64,000 bases of DNA, from positions 124,001-188,000 of the forward strand of contig NZ_JBMGJC010000002.1 in NCBI RefSeq assembly GCF_048984525.1. The letters are read 5' to 3'. Positions 7,957-15,793 of this stretch are shown here, one piece after another (the first letter of the stretch is position 1; each line of letters starts with the position of its first letter). This DNA is from Syntrophopropionicum propionicicum_A. Its GTDB lineage: Bacteria; Bacillota; Desulfotomaculia; Desulfotomaculales; Pelotomaculaceae. The notes under the pieces are model-generated. The model made no database searches. It was not told the DNA's origin and worked only from the letters and a program-made list of their open reading frames with translations. The translations under genes were made by a program, and so were the position numbers.

Positions 7957-8214
7957 CTGGACTGTTTGCTTGTTGGAGCAGACCGAATCGGGACAAAGGA
8001 ACAGACGATCATTAAAAGGTTTGGTATGCGTTCACTGACCCACTGGGCCGGCAGGGAAAAGAAATTCAAAACCATACCTGCCTCAGTTGGTTTGATTATA
8101 GTGTTAACCCAGTTTGTTAACCACGGTCTGATGTACCATGTTAAAAAAGAAGCCAAAAAATTCAACATCAGAGTTATATACCTCAAAAGAGGCATCACTG
8201 AATTGACGGCTTAA
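7957..8214 (+). CDS. DUF2325-like protein, CTG start
   Basis: About 85 aa. The layout LLVGADRIG..HWAGREKKFKTIP..VGLIIVLTQFVNHGLMYHVKKEAKKFNIRVIYL matches the DUF2325 pattern of a glycine-rich first strand, a conserved 'H.gr' and the 'v.H....k..ak' helix. Function of the family is unknown. The first TTG (7966) would start inside the first strand. AGGAGG at 7945-7950 stands 6 nt before an in-frame CTG (7957) that gives a natural start (L-D-C-L-L-V-G). Confidence 0.75.
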   Translation: MDCLLVGADRIGTKEQTIIKRFGMRSLTHWAGREKKFKTIPASVGLIIVLTQFVNHGLMYHVKKEAKKFNIRVIYLKRGITELTA

Positions 8215-8221
8215 AAAGTAG

Positions 8222-8524
8222 GTGATAAAAATATCAGTCATTCAACAGGAAAAAACGGTTCGAGATTGCAGCGGACTCGAACCGCCGATATGTGTAAAAT
8301 GTTCGAGGGCAACAGCTCTGCTCTGCCCCTGGATCGGGGAAAACGATGACAGTTTCATCACGAAGTTTGATACTAGGCTGTCCCCTTCGTCAAACGGATT
8401 GATAAACATTGTCTCAAGCGTGCGGGACTGCAGGCTGTTTAAGGAAGGGGAACTTCCCCGTATTCCAAAGAATAAAGTCAACGTTCAGTATTTAATGAAA
8501 ATACTGGAGGAGGGCGTAGCTTGA
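8222..8524 (+). CDS. Small Cys-containing hypothetical protein (about 100 aa)
   Basis: Cysteines in DCSGLEPPICVKCSRATALLCPW and RDCRLF could bind metal. The listed GTG (8222) lies inside what looks like the ribosome binding site (TAGGTGAT); an ATA at 8231 would be better spaced, so the start is uncertain. The 3' end overlaps the next small ORF by four bases (TTGA). Confidence 0.6.
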   Translation: MIKISVIQQEKTVRDCSGLEPPICVKCSRATALLCPWIGENDDSFITKFDTRLSPSSNGLINIVSSVRDCRLFKEGELPRIPKNKVNVQYLMKILEEGVA

Positions 8525-8613
8525 AAAAGGTCGTTGAGGCTTTAAGTGAAATCTGTAGCGGATACGGAAAAATATACCCCTTAATAGCCCGTGGAAACAC
8601 GGGTACCTTTTAA
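8521..8613 (+). CDS. Very short ORF (30 aa)
   Basis: TTG preceded by GGAGGAGGG, overlapping the previous stop, i.e. translationally coupled. The product starts MKKVVEALSEICSGYGKI. Its end overlaps a CCCGTG-GAAA-CACGGG hairpin (8588-8603), so it could be a leader peptide for the membrane protein that follows. Confidence 0.45.
   Translation: MKKVVEALSEICSGYGKIYPLIARGNTGTF
8588..8603 (+). promoter_or_regulatory. GNRA-tetraloop hairpin before the 8631 gene
   Basis: CCCGTG-GAAA-CACGGG, 6 bp with a GAAA tetraloop, followed by TACCTTTT, 20 nt ahead of the AGGAGGG of the next gene. Either a weak terminator or a leader hairpin. Confidence 0.4.
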
Positions 8614-8630
8614 AATAAGGAGGGCTATAA

Positions 8631-9161
8631 ATGCTCTGGAGAACACATATCGTGACCGGTGCTTCAGCCGGGCTTTTACTGGCAGGACAGACCAATGTTG
8701 AAACCGCAGTCGCGTCGGCGAGTATCGCGGGGCTTGCGGCTCTGCTACCCGATATCGACAGTCCCCAATCAAAACTGGGCAGGCTCGTGCCTGTAATCCC
8801 CAGAATGCTTTCAATAACAGTTGGACACAGAGGGTTGCTGCACTCACTGGTAGGCGCCCTGGCGATGTCGCTGCTGGCGACGATCCTTATAAGGATATGG
8901 TATGACCAAAGTTTTTGGGTGCTTCTCCCGTTGGTACTGGTCGGGTATGTGTCCCACATCCTGATCGACTCGCTGACAAACAGCGGATGCCCCTTATTGT
9001 ATCCCCTGCCCTTTCATTTGAGAGTGCCTTTATTTAGCACCGGCAGTTTCGCTGAAAGACTGATTGCTTTCCCGGCGATGTTGTTTTTGTTTATGTGGCT
9101 TTCAGGGCCGCTGGTATGGGGGTATGTTAAGAACCTAATATATATAGAGGGTATTTTTTAG
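8631..9161 (+). CDS. YdjM/DUF457-family membrane-bound metal-dependent hydrolase
   Basis: 176 aa, ATG with AGGAGGG. Family motifs: LWRTHIVTGASAG, ALLPDIDSP (acidic metal ligands), TVGHRGLLHS (His-Arg-Gly..His), and SHILIDSLTNSGCPLLYPLP. Several hydrophobic segments indicate an integral membrane protein. Homologues are often induced by the SOS response; no LexA site was identified here. Confidence 0.85.
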   Translation: MLWRTHIVTGASAGLLLAGQTNVETAVASASIAGLAALLPDIDSPQSKLGRLVPVIPRMLSITVGHRGLLHSLVGALAMSLLATILIRIWYDQSFWVLLPLVLVGYVSHILIDSLTNSGCPLLYPLPFHLRVPLFSTGSFAERLIAFPAMLFLFMWLSGPLVWGYVKNLIYIEGIF

Positions 9162-9215
9162 AAACTAAAAATGAACCCGATATGGGTTTATTAATAAAAA
9201 ACAAGGAGGAATAAC

Positions 9216-9614
9216 ATGGAGTATCGTTACGAAAACATCTACAAGAAGGAGAAGTTAATCATCGCCCTGGTAGGCGGAATCGGCGCGGCACTAGCCTTAC
9301 TGCCGTCCCTTATGACAACCGGGCTGGCAATTGTTGCTATGGCACTGATCGGTTATCTGGTTCTGCTGTTTATGACGGAAAGCATCCAGAGGTACACCTA
9401 CGCTGTCACAAGAGACCAGCTCACCGTAACTATACAGAACAAAAGGGGGCCGCTTGTCAGCTCGTATAACTGGAAAGACATGATCAGGATGCAGGAAGAC
9501 AAAAACACGCTAATGATTTCCTTTGCAAACAGGGATGTGCCGGTTTTTAAAAACCTTTCAAATTATCAGGATTTCGTAAAAAACGTCCAGGCAGCCGTTG
9601 GAACGGCAATCTAA
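9216..9614 (+). CDS. Membrane protein with PH-like tail, paralogue of 9715 gene
   Basis: 132 aa, ATG with AAGGAGG. Two transmembrane helices (IIALVGGIGAALALL and GLAIVAMALIGYLVLLFM) after a short cytoplasmic start (YRYENIYKKEK), then a beta-rich cytosolic part (YTYAVTRDQLTVTI, NWKDMIRMQEDKNTLMISF) like small bacterial PH-domain proteins. Shares layout and YENIYKKE/YRDLYVKE starts with the next gene, suggesting tandem duplication. Confidence 0.75.
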   Translation: MEYRYENIYKKEKLIIALVGGIGAALALLPSLMTTGLAIVAMALIGYLVLLFMTESIQRYTYAVTRDQLTVTIQNKRGPLVSSYNWKDMIRMQEDKNTLMISFANRDVPVFKNLSNYQDFVKNVQAAVGTAI

Positions 9615-9623
9615 TTAACACGG

Positions 9624-9650
9624 AACCCGGCACAGCCGGGTTTTTCCTTT
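9624..9650 (+). terminator. Rho-independent terminator
   Basis: AACCCGGC / GCCGGGTT stem with an ACA loop, then TTTCCTTTTT. Confidence 0.85.
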
Positions 9651-9714
9651 TTATAGAGGGACATTTCTTCAGTTTAAAATTGAATGAACCGATAAAATAC
9701 AATAGGAGGCAAAT

Positions 9715-10113
9715 ATGACATTCGATTACAAATACCGGGACCTTTACGTTAAGGAAGCCACAATCATTGCCCTGATTGCCTGCTTCATCGTTTACGCAAG
9801 TCTTTTCTTTACAAAACCCGTTACACTAATTGGGGCGGGTATCGGTATGTTTGCTTTGTCGCTGTCGGGGTTGTTGAGTCACCTGGGCAAATGCTATGAG
9901 GGTTTCTCTCTCGACATCTTTACAAATTACATGAGGGTAGCCTTCAATGGCCACGGTAAGAATTATGTCTGGTCTGATTTTGAAAGCGTCAAAGAGCACA
10001 GGAAAGGGCTTCGGATAAGGTTCACTGACGGTACAGTATTATCTGTACTCAGGGAGATCAGAGGCTACGATGCTCTCCGTGATCTTATAAATAAAAATGT
10101 TCATATTAAATAA
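9715..10113 (+). CDS. Membrane protein, diverged paralogue of the 9216 gene
   Basis: 132 aa, ATG with AGGAGGC. Same plan as its neighbour: YKYRDLYVKEATIIALIACF, two membrane segments, then a soluble tail (NYVWSDFESVKEHRKGLRIRF) aligned with NWKDMIRMQEDKNTLMISF. Function unknown. Confidence 0.75.
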   Translation: MTFDYKYRDLYVKEATIIALIACFIVYASLFFTKPVTLIGAGIGMFALSLSGLLSHLGKCYEGFSLDIFTNYMRVAFNGHGKNYVWSDFESVKEHRKGLRIRFTDGTVLSVLREIRGYDALRDLINKNVHIK

Positions 10114-10136
10114 AGTTTATAAAGGGAGGAGTGAAG

Positions 10137-10385
10137 TTGAAAGCAACGGGCTATGTCAGAAAGCTCAATAGAGATGGAAAGATAGTTTTGCCCGCTGAGT
10201 TAAGACGTGGCTTAAATATTAACTATGAGGACATCGTAGAGGTAGTTATTAAAGATGACTATATAGTTATTAAAAAGTATCGACCTGTCTGTATTTTTTG
10301 CAGAGGCACTAAGGACATTAGGTTATTTCAGAAAAAAACGATATGCGGCGAATGTGTTAAAGCCATATTTGAAAACGCAAAATAG
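10137..10385 (+). CDS. AbrB-family regulator with C-terminal CxxC pairs
   Basis: 82 aa. The swapped-hairpin AbrB domain is clear: ATGYVRKLNRDGKIVLPAELRR. The C-terminus adds CIFCRGTKDI..ICGECVKAIF, two CxxC pairs likely to bind zinc, seen in AbrB-type regulators of the SpoVT class. TTG 10137 is chosen over GTG 10131 because AAGGGAGG gives proper spacing and the family starts M-K-A-T-G. Probably represses element genes. Confidence 0.88.
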   Translation: MKATGYVRKLNRDGKIVLPAELRRGLNINYEDIVEVVIKDDYIVIKKYRPVCIFCRGTKDIRLFQKKTICGECVKAIFENAK

Positions 10386-10399
10386 CCAATAAAGGAGAA

Positions 10400-11230
10400 T
10401 TGGGACATGGGATTTCTAGGGAGCTTTTAGTTAGAGCCTTTGGGGTAGCGTTTGCTTTTTTCGCAATAAATTCTATGTTTATTGATAGTGGATTTATAAT
10501 TTTTGCATTACCACTTTTAATATTTGGACTGATTTTTGCTATTCTGGGTGAAAAAGGAGTTCACGCTCATAACACTCGTAAAAGAAGCTACAGAAGAAAT
10601 TATTACAATGACAGATCAAAAATAAACAGTTCTCAAGATGCAATTGATTACGGCAAGAAGGGCGAAGAGGAAGTTGCCTTTCAGTTAAGGACAGGTCTTG
10701 ATGAAAGAGAGTATGTTATTAGAAATGGAATTAGAATATATGACGGAGAAAATTCTGCTGAGATAGACCACCTTGTCGTAGGGCCAACCGGAGTATTTGC
10801 TATTGAAACAAAACACTACAGTGGCAAAATCATAGTAGACTCTGCCGGCAACTGGCTGAGAGAGAGATTAAACGGCACAATAGATAAACTTGAATATCCC
10901 AGAACCCAGCTTCGCAGGCACAGAAATGTACTACTTAGTATTTTAGGTAAAGAATGTCCGATATGTGACATTGTGGCAGTAGCGGTGACAAGGGAGGATA
11001 GAAACAGGATATTCCCTGTGGAAGGCACTCAGAACATCGATTTCAACTGGGCTTATTCAGACAGGCTCGTTGATTACATAACCGGGAAAGAAGTCGTAAT
11101 GAATGCTGCAGACGTCCAACATGTTCTAAAAATAATAGATGGACAGATCGCCAGAAATGAAGATTACCGGCGCAGAAAGAAAGAACAGAACTCTGGTTTC
11201 GGCAGTTTCTTTAAGGCTGCCGGAAGATAA
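10400..11230 (+). CDS. NERD-domain nuclease-related membrane protein
   Basis: About 276 aa. N-terminal hydrophobic helices (FGVAFAFFAINSMF and FIIFALPLLIFGLIFAIL), then a NERD domain: AIDYGKKGEEEVAFQLR, AEIDHLVVGPTGVFAIETKHYSGKI (Asp..Glu-x-Lys nuclease-like core), and a PRTQLRRHRNVLLSIL helix. It resembles membrane-tethered NERD proteins of Firmicutes. The start is unclear: TTG 10400 is only 2 nt from AAAGGAG; an ATT at 10412 is too far. The NERD call is firm. Confidence 0.82.
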   Translation: MGHGISRELLVRAFGVAFAFFAINSMFIDSGFIIFALPLLIFGLIFAILGEKGVHAHNTRKRSYRRNYYNDRSKINSSQDAIDYGKKGEEEVAFQLRTGLDEREYVIRNGIRIYDGENSAEIDHLVVGPTGVFAIETKHYSGKIIVDSAGNWLRERLNGTIDKLEYPRTQLRRHRNVLLSILGKECPICDIVAVAVTREDRNRIFPVEGTQNIDFNWAYSDRLVDYITGKEVVMNAADVQHVLKIIDGQIARNEDYRRRKKEQNSGFGSFFKAAGR

Positions 11231-11246
11231 AAGGAGATTTAGTAAA

Positions 11247-11675
11247 GTGAAGATTTTTGATATGTTTATAAATGCAATATCAGGCTTATGTGGTCTAGCC
11301 CGAAATACATATAACAACTATATTTATGGCGGCGAAAATATCTATATAGATTCAACTCAAAGACAAGATCAACTGTTTATGACTATGAACACCATATTAA
11401 TGGAGCAGGATCGGTTGTTTAATGAGCAGGCCGAGAGAGACGCTCAATACGCTGTGGATACAGCACAGGAACATATGAATACTTCCCAAGAAATACACCA
11501 AACCTCTGTAAATATGTTCCAGGGGCAATGCGAAATGTTTCAAAATCAAATAGATCAAGACATGTTTCAAGATCATATTGATATGCACAATGATTTCCAA
11601 AACCAAATAGATCAAGATACATTCCCAGATCATACGGATATGAACAATGATTTCTGGGACCCCAACGATTACTAA
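11247..11675 (+). CDS. Acidic Gln/Asp/Asn-rich repeat protein (142 aa)
   Basis: GTG start 10 nt after AAAGGAG; upstream in-frame codons lie inside the NERD gene. The second half is polar, with two 19-residue repeats (FQNQIDQD..F.DH.DM.ND). No membrane segment or signal. Family unknown; possibly a structural or protein-binding protein. Confidence 0.65.
   Translation: MKIFDMFINAISGLCGLARNTYNNYIYGGENIYIDSTQRQDQLFMTMNTILMEQDRLFNEQAERDAQYAVDTAQEHMNTSQEIHQTSVNMFQGQCEMFQNQIDQDMFQDHIDMHNDFQNQIDQDTFPDHTDMNNDFWDPNDY
11538..11651 (+). repeat. Two 57-bp in-frame tandem repeats
   Basis: Units 11538-11594 and 11595-11651 each encode 19 residues beginning F-Q-N-Q-I-D-Q-D. They differ at a few positions, mostly M/T, Q/P, I/T and H/N replacements. 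Confidence 0.75.
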
Positions 11676-11739
11676 TCCGTAAAAATTATTTAAGGAGCTG
11701 GCTGTAAAAAGCCAGTTTTTTATTTCAAAGGAGGCATAT

Positions 11740-12555
11740 ATGAAACCATTTTTAAAGTGGGCTGGAAGTAAACAGCATATTATAGAGCGAATTAAAGCAG
11801 CTCTCCCTGCCGGCCATACACTGATAGAGCCGTTTGCTGGCTCTTGTGCGGTATTTCTCGGCACTAATTATAGACGATATTTTTTGTCTGACATAAACAA
11901 AGATTTAATTAACCTCTACCAGACACTACAGGCAGAGGGAGAGCCTTTCATTCAATACTGCAAGACATATTTTATCGAGGAAAATAAGAATAGGGAGCGT
12001 TTTAACCAGCTAAGGAAAGAATTTAATACTACTTCAGACATGCGTATGAAAGCAGCCTTGTTTCTTTATTTAAACCGTTACTGTTATAACGGACTGTGCC
12101 GGTATAACTCGAAGGGAATATTCAACTCTCCGTTTGGGAGGCTAAAGCCGTATTTCCCCGAGGAGGAAATGAGAAACTTCTACAGGAAGTCCGGAAGCGC
12201 CAGGTTTGAAAGTGCCGACTTCAGGGATGTAATGAGCAGGGCAGGAGAAGGATGCGTAATTTACGCTGATCCGCCATATGATCCTATATCATCAACGGCA
12301 AACTTCACGAATTACGCCGTAGGCGGTTTCAGTAAAAAAGATCAGGTAGACTTGGTTCGGCTTGCAAGACAGCTTGCAGAAAAAGGCATGCCGGTGTTGA
12401 TAAGTAATCATGCTACCGAATTCGTTTTAAACTTGTACCGCGGTGCTGATATTCAAACTTTTGATGTAAGAAGATATATCAGTTGCGGTAATAGAGGAAT
12501 GGCAAGAGAAGTCCTCGCATTATTCACTCCAGAGAGGCAGGCGGTGAATCTATGA
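11740..12555 (+). CDS. dam: Dam-type DNA adenine N6-methylase (D12 class)
   Basis: 271 aa. Motifs: KPFLKWAGSKQ (SAM-binding), TLIEPFAGSCAVF (motif I, FAGS rather than FxGxG), YFLSDINKDLINLY, and CVIYADPPYDP (catalytic DPPY, about residue 177), with a central recognition region (YCYNGLCRYNSKGIFNSPFG) typical of M.DpnII/Dam relatives. Likely target GATC; no cognate endonuclease is adjacent, so an orphan methylase protecting or marking element DNA. Overlaps the next gene by 4 bp. Confidence 0.93.
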   Translation: MKPFLKWAGSKQHIIERIKAALPAGHTLIEPFAGSCAVFLGTNYRRYFLSDINKDLINLYQTLQAEGEPFIQYCKTYFIEENKNRERFNQLRKEFNTTSDMRMKAALFLYLNRYCYNGLCRYNSKGIFNSPFGRLKPYFPEEEMRNFYRKSGSARFESADFRDVMSRAGEGCVIYADPPYDPISSTANFTNYAVGGFSKKDQVDLVRLARQLAEKGMPVLISNHATEFVLNLYRGADIQTFDVRRYISCGNRGMAREVLALFTPERQAVNL

Positions 12556-13016
12556 TACTGAAGGTAACACCGGTAATCGACTATAATGTAAGGACACTCT
12601 GTACAACTCCTTACCCAGGCCATAAATACGGTTGTCCAAACTATAACAAGAAAGAAGGCTGCCCGCCGAAGGCCCCTAAGTTTGAGGAGATATTTAATAT
12701 GGACGGCTTTTTTTACGCCATAATAAACCGGTATAACTTGAGAAAACATGTGCTGGAAATGAGGTTAAAGCACCCCGGCTGGACACAGCGACAGCTAAGG
12801 AACCTTCTTTACTGGCAGCCGACAGCGAGAAAACAACTACTCACTAAAATCCGCGATTTCCACAGAGAACATCGCGGATTTCATATTACAGCTTGCCCGG
12901 AGGCACTGGGGGTAAATGTAACACTTACACTAGCTAATGCAGGATATAACCTTGAATGGCCGCCGGAACACATCGCCTGCCAGATCGCCATCGCCGGGCT
13001 GAAAGGAGAACCGTAG
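12552..13016 (+). CDS. Cys-rich putative metal-binding protein (DUF2284-like)
   Basis: 154 aa, coupled to the methylase through an ATGA overlap. The N-terminus has LCTTPYPGHKYGCPNY and KKEGCPPKAP, a four-Cys pattern like predicted metal-binding proteins of the DUF2284 type. Further Cys occur in ITACPEALG and HIACQIAIAG. A perfect 11-bp inverted repeat lies inside the gene (12847-12881). Role unknown. Confidence 0.65.
   Translation: MILKVTPVIDYNVRTLCTTPYPGHKYGCPNYNKKEGCPPKAPKFEEIFNMDGFFYAIINRYNLRKHVLEMRLKHPGWTQRQLRNLLYWQPTARKQLLTKIRDFHREHRGFHITACPEALGVNVTLTLANAGYNLEWPPEHIACQIAIAGLKGEP
12847..12881. repeat. 11-bp perfect inverted repeat inside a CDS
   Basis: AAATCCGCGAT / ATCGCGGATTT with a 13-nt spacer inside 12552-13016. 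Strong enough to fold in mRNA; no T-run follows. Confidence 0.6.
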
Positions 13017-13116
13017 TGATAAGGTGGCATCAAACCGCCTTAGAGAGTATCAATTCCGGGCAAGGGAGGAAATTCTGACTTTATAACCAAGAATGTTTAG
13101 ATTTTCAGGAGGAAAT

Positions 13117-13755
13117 ATGGACCTTCAAAAGATGTGGGCGTTTATTTACAAGTGTGTCAGCAACGATGGCGCCAACAATGTAAGCATTGATTACTGGCGA
13201 GACCTCCCTGGTCCCGGGGAAACATCAGACACAGATTTTTATTCTGAACTTGCATGGTGCGTTTATAACGGAGGGATGTCAGAAAGAGTGATCCGCTCCA
13301 AGTGGCCTTACCTGAAAGCTGCTTACCACGAATTCGATCCAGATGCTGTAGCCAGCGATCCGAATGTTCTACAAAACGCCCTGATGGTAATTAACCACAA
13401 GGGCAAGGCAAAAGCAGTAATTGCTTCAGCAGGCAAAATAATAAATGATCGCCCCATTGGTGAGAGACTTGCTTCTTTGAGTGAAAATGAAGTCCTTTCA
13501 TACTTGGAGACATATCCCTTTATTGGTTCGGTTACGAAATATCATCTTGCTAGAAATTGCGGAATGGATGTGGTAAAACCAGATGTCCACCTTGTAAGGC
13601 TGACCGATTATCTCGGTTACGAGTCGCCAGATGCCCTGGTAAGCGAAATAGTAGGATTTACAGGCCTGAGAAAAGGCTTGATAGATTTCGTTTTATGGCG
13701 GTTCTTATCTTGGTATGGGCCGGCAGCCTACGAGACAATCTCATTATTTAGGTAA
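13117..13755 (+). CDS. HhH-GPD-like DNA glycosylase family protein
   Basis: About 212 aa, ATG with AGGAGGAAAT. The C-terminal half shows a helix-hairpin-helix (LETYPFIGSVTKYHLARNCG) followed by VVKPDVHLVRL, whose Asp matches the catalytic Asp of HhH-GPD glycosylases. The middle part (MSERVIRSKWPYLKAAYHEF) recalls 3-methyladenine glycosylase I-like proteins. Substrate unknown. Confidence 0.75.
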   Translation: MDLQKMWAFIYKCVSNDGANNVSIDYWRDLPGPGETSDTDFYSELAWCVYNGGMSERVIRSKWPYLKAAYHEFDPDAVASDPNVLQNALMVINHKGKAKAVIASAGKIINDRPIGERLASLSENEVLSYLETYPFIGSVTKYHLARNCGMDVVKPDVHLVRLTDYLGYESPDALVSEIVGFTGLRKGLIDFVLWRFLSWYGPAAYETISLFR

Positions 13756-13767
13756 GGAGTGTTTTAT

Positions 13768-14631
13768 GTGAGATGCCCGACATGCGGAAGGAATGTAACG
13801 ATGTCCGACAAGTCGTATTCATGCGACTGTGTCGTAATCCCAAAGGAACTTCTCGGGAAAAAGATAACCCCTGAAATTGTCCACGAACTGGTAACCAATA
13901 GACGGACAAAGGTTCTGGATGGATTTGTTTCAAAGAGGAAACAGAAAACATTTAGTGCTGCACTGATGATTGCCGGCGGTGAGGTCAAATTTGACTTTAA
14001 GAGAACGGGTCAGGACAACGAAAAGAACCTGGTAAGAATCAGGGTATACTCGGGTAATTCAGGTTCAGCCCATGTGTTAATTAAAGGAACCACGTATAAA
14101 GAGTTTCAGATCAGCTACGGACATGTATCGTCAAGAATGGCTGAGTGCTTGGCCTGTATTACTGCGGCGCACCTGGTCAAGTATGTTCTGAAAAATATCT
14201 CTGGACTGAAACTCGCTATCTCCATAAACAACCTTGACCTCTCCAGATACATCTTGAAGGAGAGAGTCCCTCGGGACAGCCTTATGAAACTGGCACTCGA
14301 AAACCTGTTTAAGTTACTGGGAGAGTTTGGTAGCTGGTCAGCTTATTATGAACTGCTGAAAAGGTCAAGATTGACAGGCAGCCCCTACAGCAACACTTTC
14401 CCCAAGGGGGTGTTCCCCGGCATAGATGTTGGTGTTAAAGAAGGAGACAGGTTGACGGTAATATTGCCAAACAGACTCGATGTACAGTCACAGTTTACCG
14501 CCTCAATACAGAGGGCTGTGTCCAGCGGTGATAATACATACGCCCTACCGCTGACAGCCAGGCCCGTATTGATGGCATGGCTTAACAGCGTAAAGAAGGG
14601 CGTGTACCAGGGCGAAGTAAACCAGCAATAA
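13768..14631 (+). CDS. Zn-ribbon / topoisomerase-III C-terminal-repeat / RNase H-like protein
   Basis: About 287 aa. Begins MRCPTCGRNVTMSDKSYSCDC (zinc knuckle), then ELLGKKITPEIVHELVTN..GFVSKRKQKTFSAALMI, a C-terminal topoisomerase-type repeat, then a segment (VRIRVYSGNSGSAHVLIKG..ECLACITAAHLVK) with an RNase H-like secondary-structure order. GTG 13768 is preferred because AAGGAG sits 9 nt upstream. The catalytic tyrosine domain of a topoisomerase is absent, so it is probably a nucleic-acid-binding accessory protein. Confidence 0.6.
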   Translation: MRCPTCGRNVTMSDKSYSCDCVVIPKELLGKKITPEIVHELVTNRRTKVLDGFVSKRKQKTFSAALMIAGGEVKFDFKRTGQDNEKNLVRIRVYSGNSGSAHVLIKGTTYKEFQISYGHVSSRMAECLACITAAHLVKYVLKNISGLKLAISINNLDLSRYILKERVPRDSLMKLALENLFKLLGEFGSWSAYYELLKRSRLTGSPYSNTFPKGVFPGIDVGVKEGDRLTVILPNRLDVQSQFTASIQRAVSSGDNTYALPLTARPVLMAWLNSVKKGVYQGEVNQQ

Positions 14632-14644
14632 AAGGAGGTGCGTT

Positions 14645-14923
14645 TTGGCTCGATTTATGACCTATGAAAACCCCGCCAATGGTAAAAAGAAGACTATTAG
14701 AAAGGGTTTTAATATTTTTGTAATCTGGCTGGGGCCATTCTGGTATCTTTTTAATGGACTCTACCTGAGAGGGTTATATTGGACGTTTATTTCTTTCATA
14801 GTGGGCGTCCTGACTCTTGGGTACGGCATGATTGTAGTATGGATAATCGCCGGAACGAAAGCAAGCGGCGAGTTGGAAAAGTCGTATATAAAACGCGGCT
14901 GGAAAGCCGTCGAAGAATTTTAA
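14645..14923 (+). CDS. Small membrane protein (DUF2628-like)
   Basis: 92 aa, TTG start with AAAGGAGGTG. Two or three hydrophobic helices (FNIFVIWLGPFWYLFNGLYLRG, TFISFIVGVLTLGYGMIVVWIIAG) with the 'pfwyl..g.y..gl' pattern of DUF2628/TM2-like proteins. Function unknown. Confidence 0.7.
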   Translation: MARFMTYENPANGKKKTIRKGFNIFVIWLGPFWYLFNGLYLRGLYWTFISFIVGVLTLGYGMIVVWIIAGTKASGELEKSYIKRGWKAVEEF

Positions 14924-14943
14924 ATTTATTTAAGGGGGTGAGA

Positions 14944-14997
14944 ATGATTATCTATTCTCGCACGGGAAACCGGATTGATTTTAGAAAGGGGGGTTAA
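14944..14997 (+). CDS. Possible 17-aa leader peptide
   Basis: AAGGGGGTGAGA directly precedes ATG; peptide MIIYSRTGNRIDFRKGG. Its last codons contain the AAAGGGGGG ribosome binding site of the pilin gene at 15000, so its translation could control access to that site. Confidence 0.35.
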   Translation: MIIYSRTGNRIDFRKGG

Positions 14998-14999
14998 AA

Positions 15000-15383
15000 A
15001 TGCGTTTATTTAAAATCTTAATAATGATGACAATATTAGTCTCGGTATTCAGTCCGCTGGCCTTTGCGGAAACAGACACAACCAACACAACCAGCACAAC
15101 TACTACGACAACCACTTCAGATGGCGCGACCATATCGTCAGGAGTCCCTGAAGTTACTCCAGAAGAGTTCTCTGGTAAAATCAATAGAATGTCGGATGCG
15201 CTTTACGGCACTGCCAGAAGTGCCATAGCCGCGGTAACTGTTATTGCTTTGGTGATCGGCGTCATCGCCGGCATTTTCTTTAAGGGAGCCCGAGTAATGG
15301 TTGGGTTTGCTCTATTAGGATTGATTGTTGTCTTATGGGCGCCGACGATTGTGGGCTTTGTAATCAGTATTACAAATTCTTAA
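15000..15383 (+). CDS. VirB2/TrbC-like T4SS pilin candidate, Thr-rich
   Basis: 127 aa. Signal peptide ending PLAFAET, a run of threonines (about residues 24-39), then two hydrophobic helices (SAIAAVTVIALVIGVIAGIFF and MVGFALLGLIVVLWAPTIVGF) separated by a basic loop, the topology of VirB2/TrbC pilins. First gene of the secretion operon. Confidence 0.7.
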   Translation: MRLFKILIMMTILVSVFSPLAFAETDTTNTTSTTTTTTTSDGATISSGVPEVTPEEFSGKINRMSDALYGTARSAIAAVTVIALVIGVIAGIFFKGARVMVGFALLGLIVVLWAPTIVGFVISITNS

Positions 15384-15399
15384 GAAAGGAGAATGTCAA

Positions 15400-15753
15400 A
15401 TGAAAAAGAATTTCGTAAGTCTTCTGACCACGCTGTATTTCACTCTGATATTCCCGGTGATGGCCTTTGCCGCTGAAAATGGTATCAACGCAGGCTTGGA
15501 AACAGTTGACAGTGAAGCCCTTGGCTCCAAAATTGTCGGCATCGCCACAGGCTTTGGTGCATTAATCGGAGCCGTGGCGGTTGGGATGCTTGTATATTCA
15601 GGCTTCAGGCTGGCGACAGCGACTACCGAGCAAGCAAAAGCAGAAGCAAAAGGGCACTTTATACAGGTCATTATAGGCGTAGCGGTTGCTGGCCTGGCCG
15701 TGACCTTAGTGGGATTTATATGCCAGACAATTTCAGGCGCAGGATCAACTTAA
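15400..15753 (+). CDS. VirB2/TrbC-like T4SS pilin
   Basis: 117 aa, ATG with AAAGGAGAA. Signal peptide (PVMAFAAEN), helix IVGIATGFGALIGAVAVGMLVYSG, a short charged linker (TEQAKAEAKGHF) and helix VIIGVAVAGLAVTLVGFI: the classic TrbC/VirB2 fold. A terminator follows, letting pilin mRNA exceed downstream genes. Confidence 0.82.
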   Translation: MKKNFVSLLTTLYFTLIFPVMAFAAENGINAGLETVDSEALGSKIVGIATGFGALIGAVAVGMLVYSGFRLATATTEQAKAEAKGHFIQVIIGVAVAGLAVTLVGFICQTISGAGST

Positions 15754-15774
15754 GCCGGGTTTCCCGGCTTTTTC
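15752..15774 (+). terminator. Rho-independent terminator after pilin gene
   Basis: AAGCCGGG / CCCGGCTT stem with a TTT loop, then TTTCTATTTTT. Probably partial readthrough into the downstream T4SS genes. Confidence 0.85.
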
Positions 15775-15793
15775 TATTTTTAGGAGGTGATAT

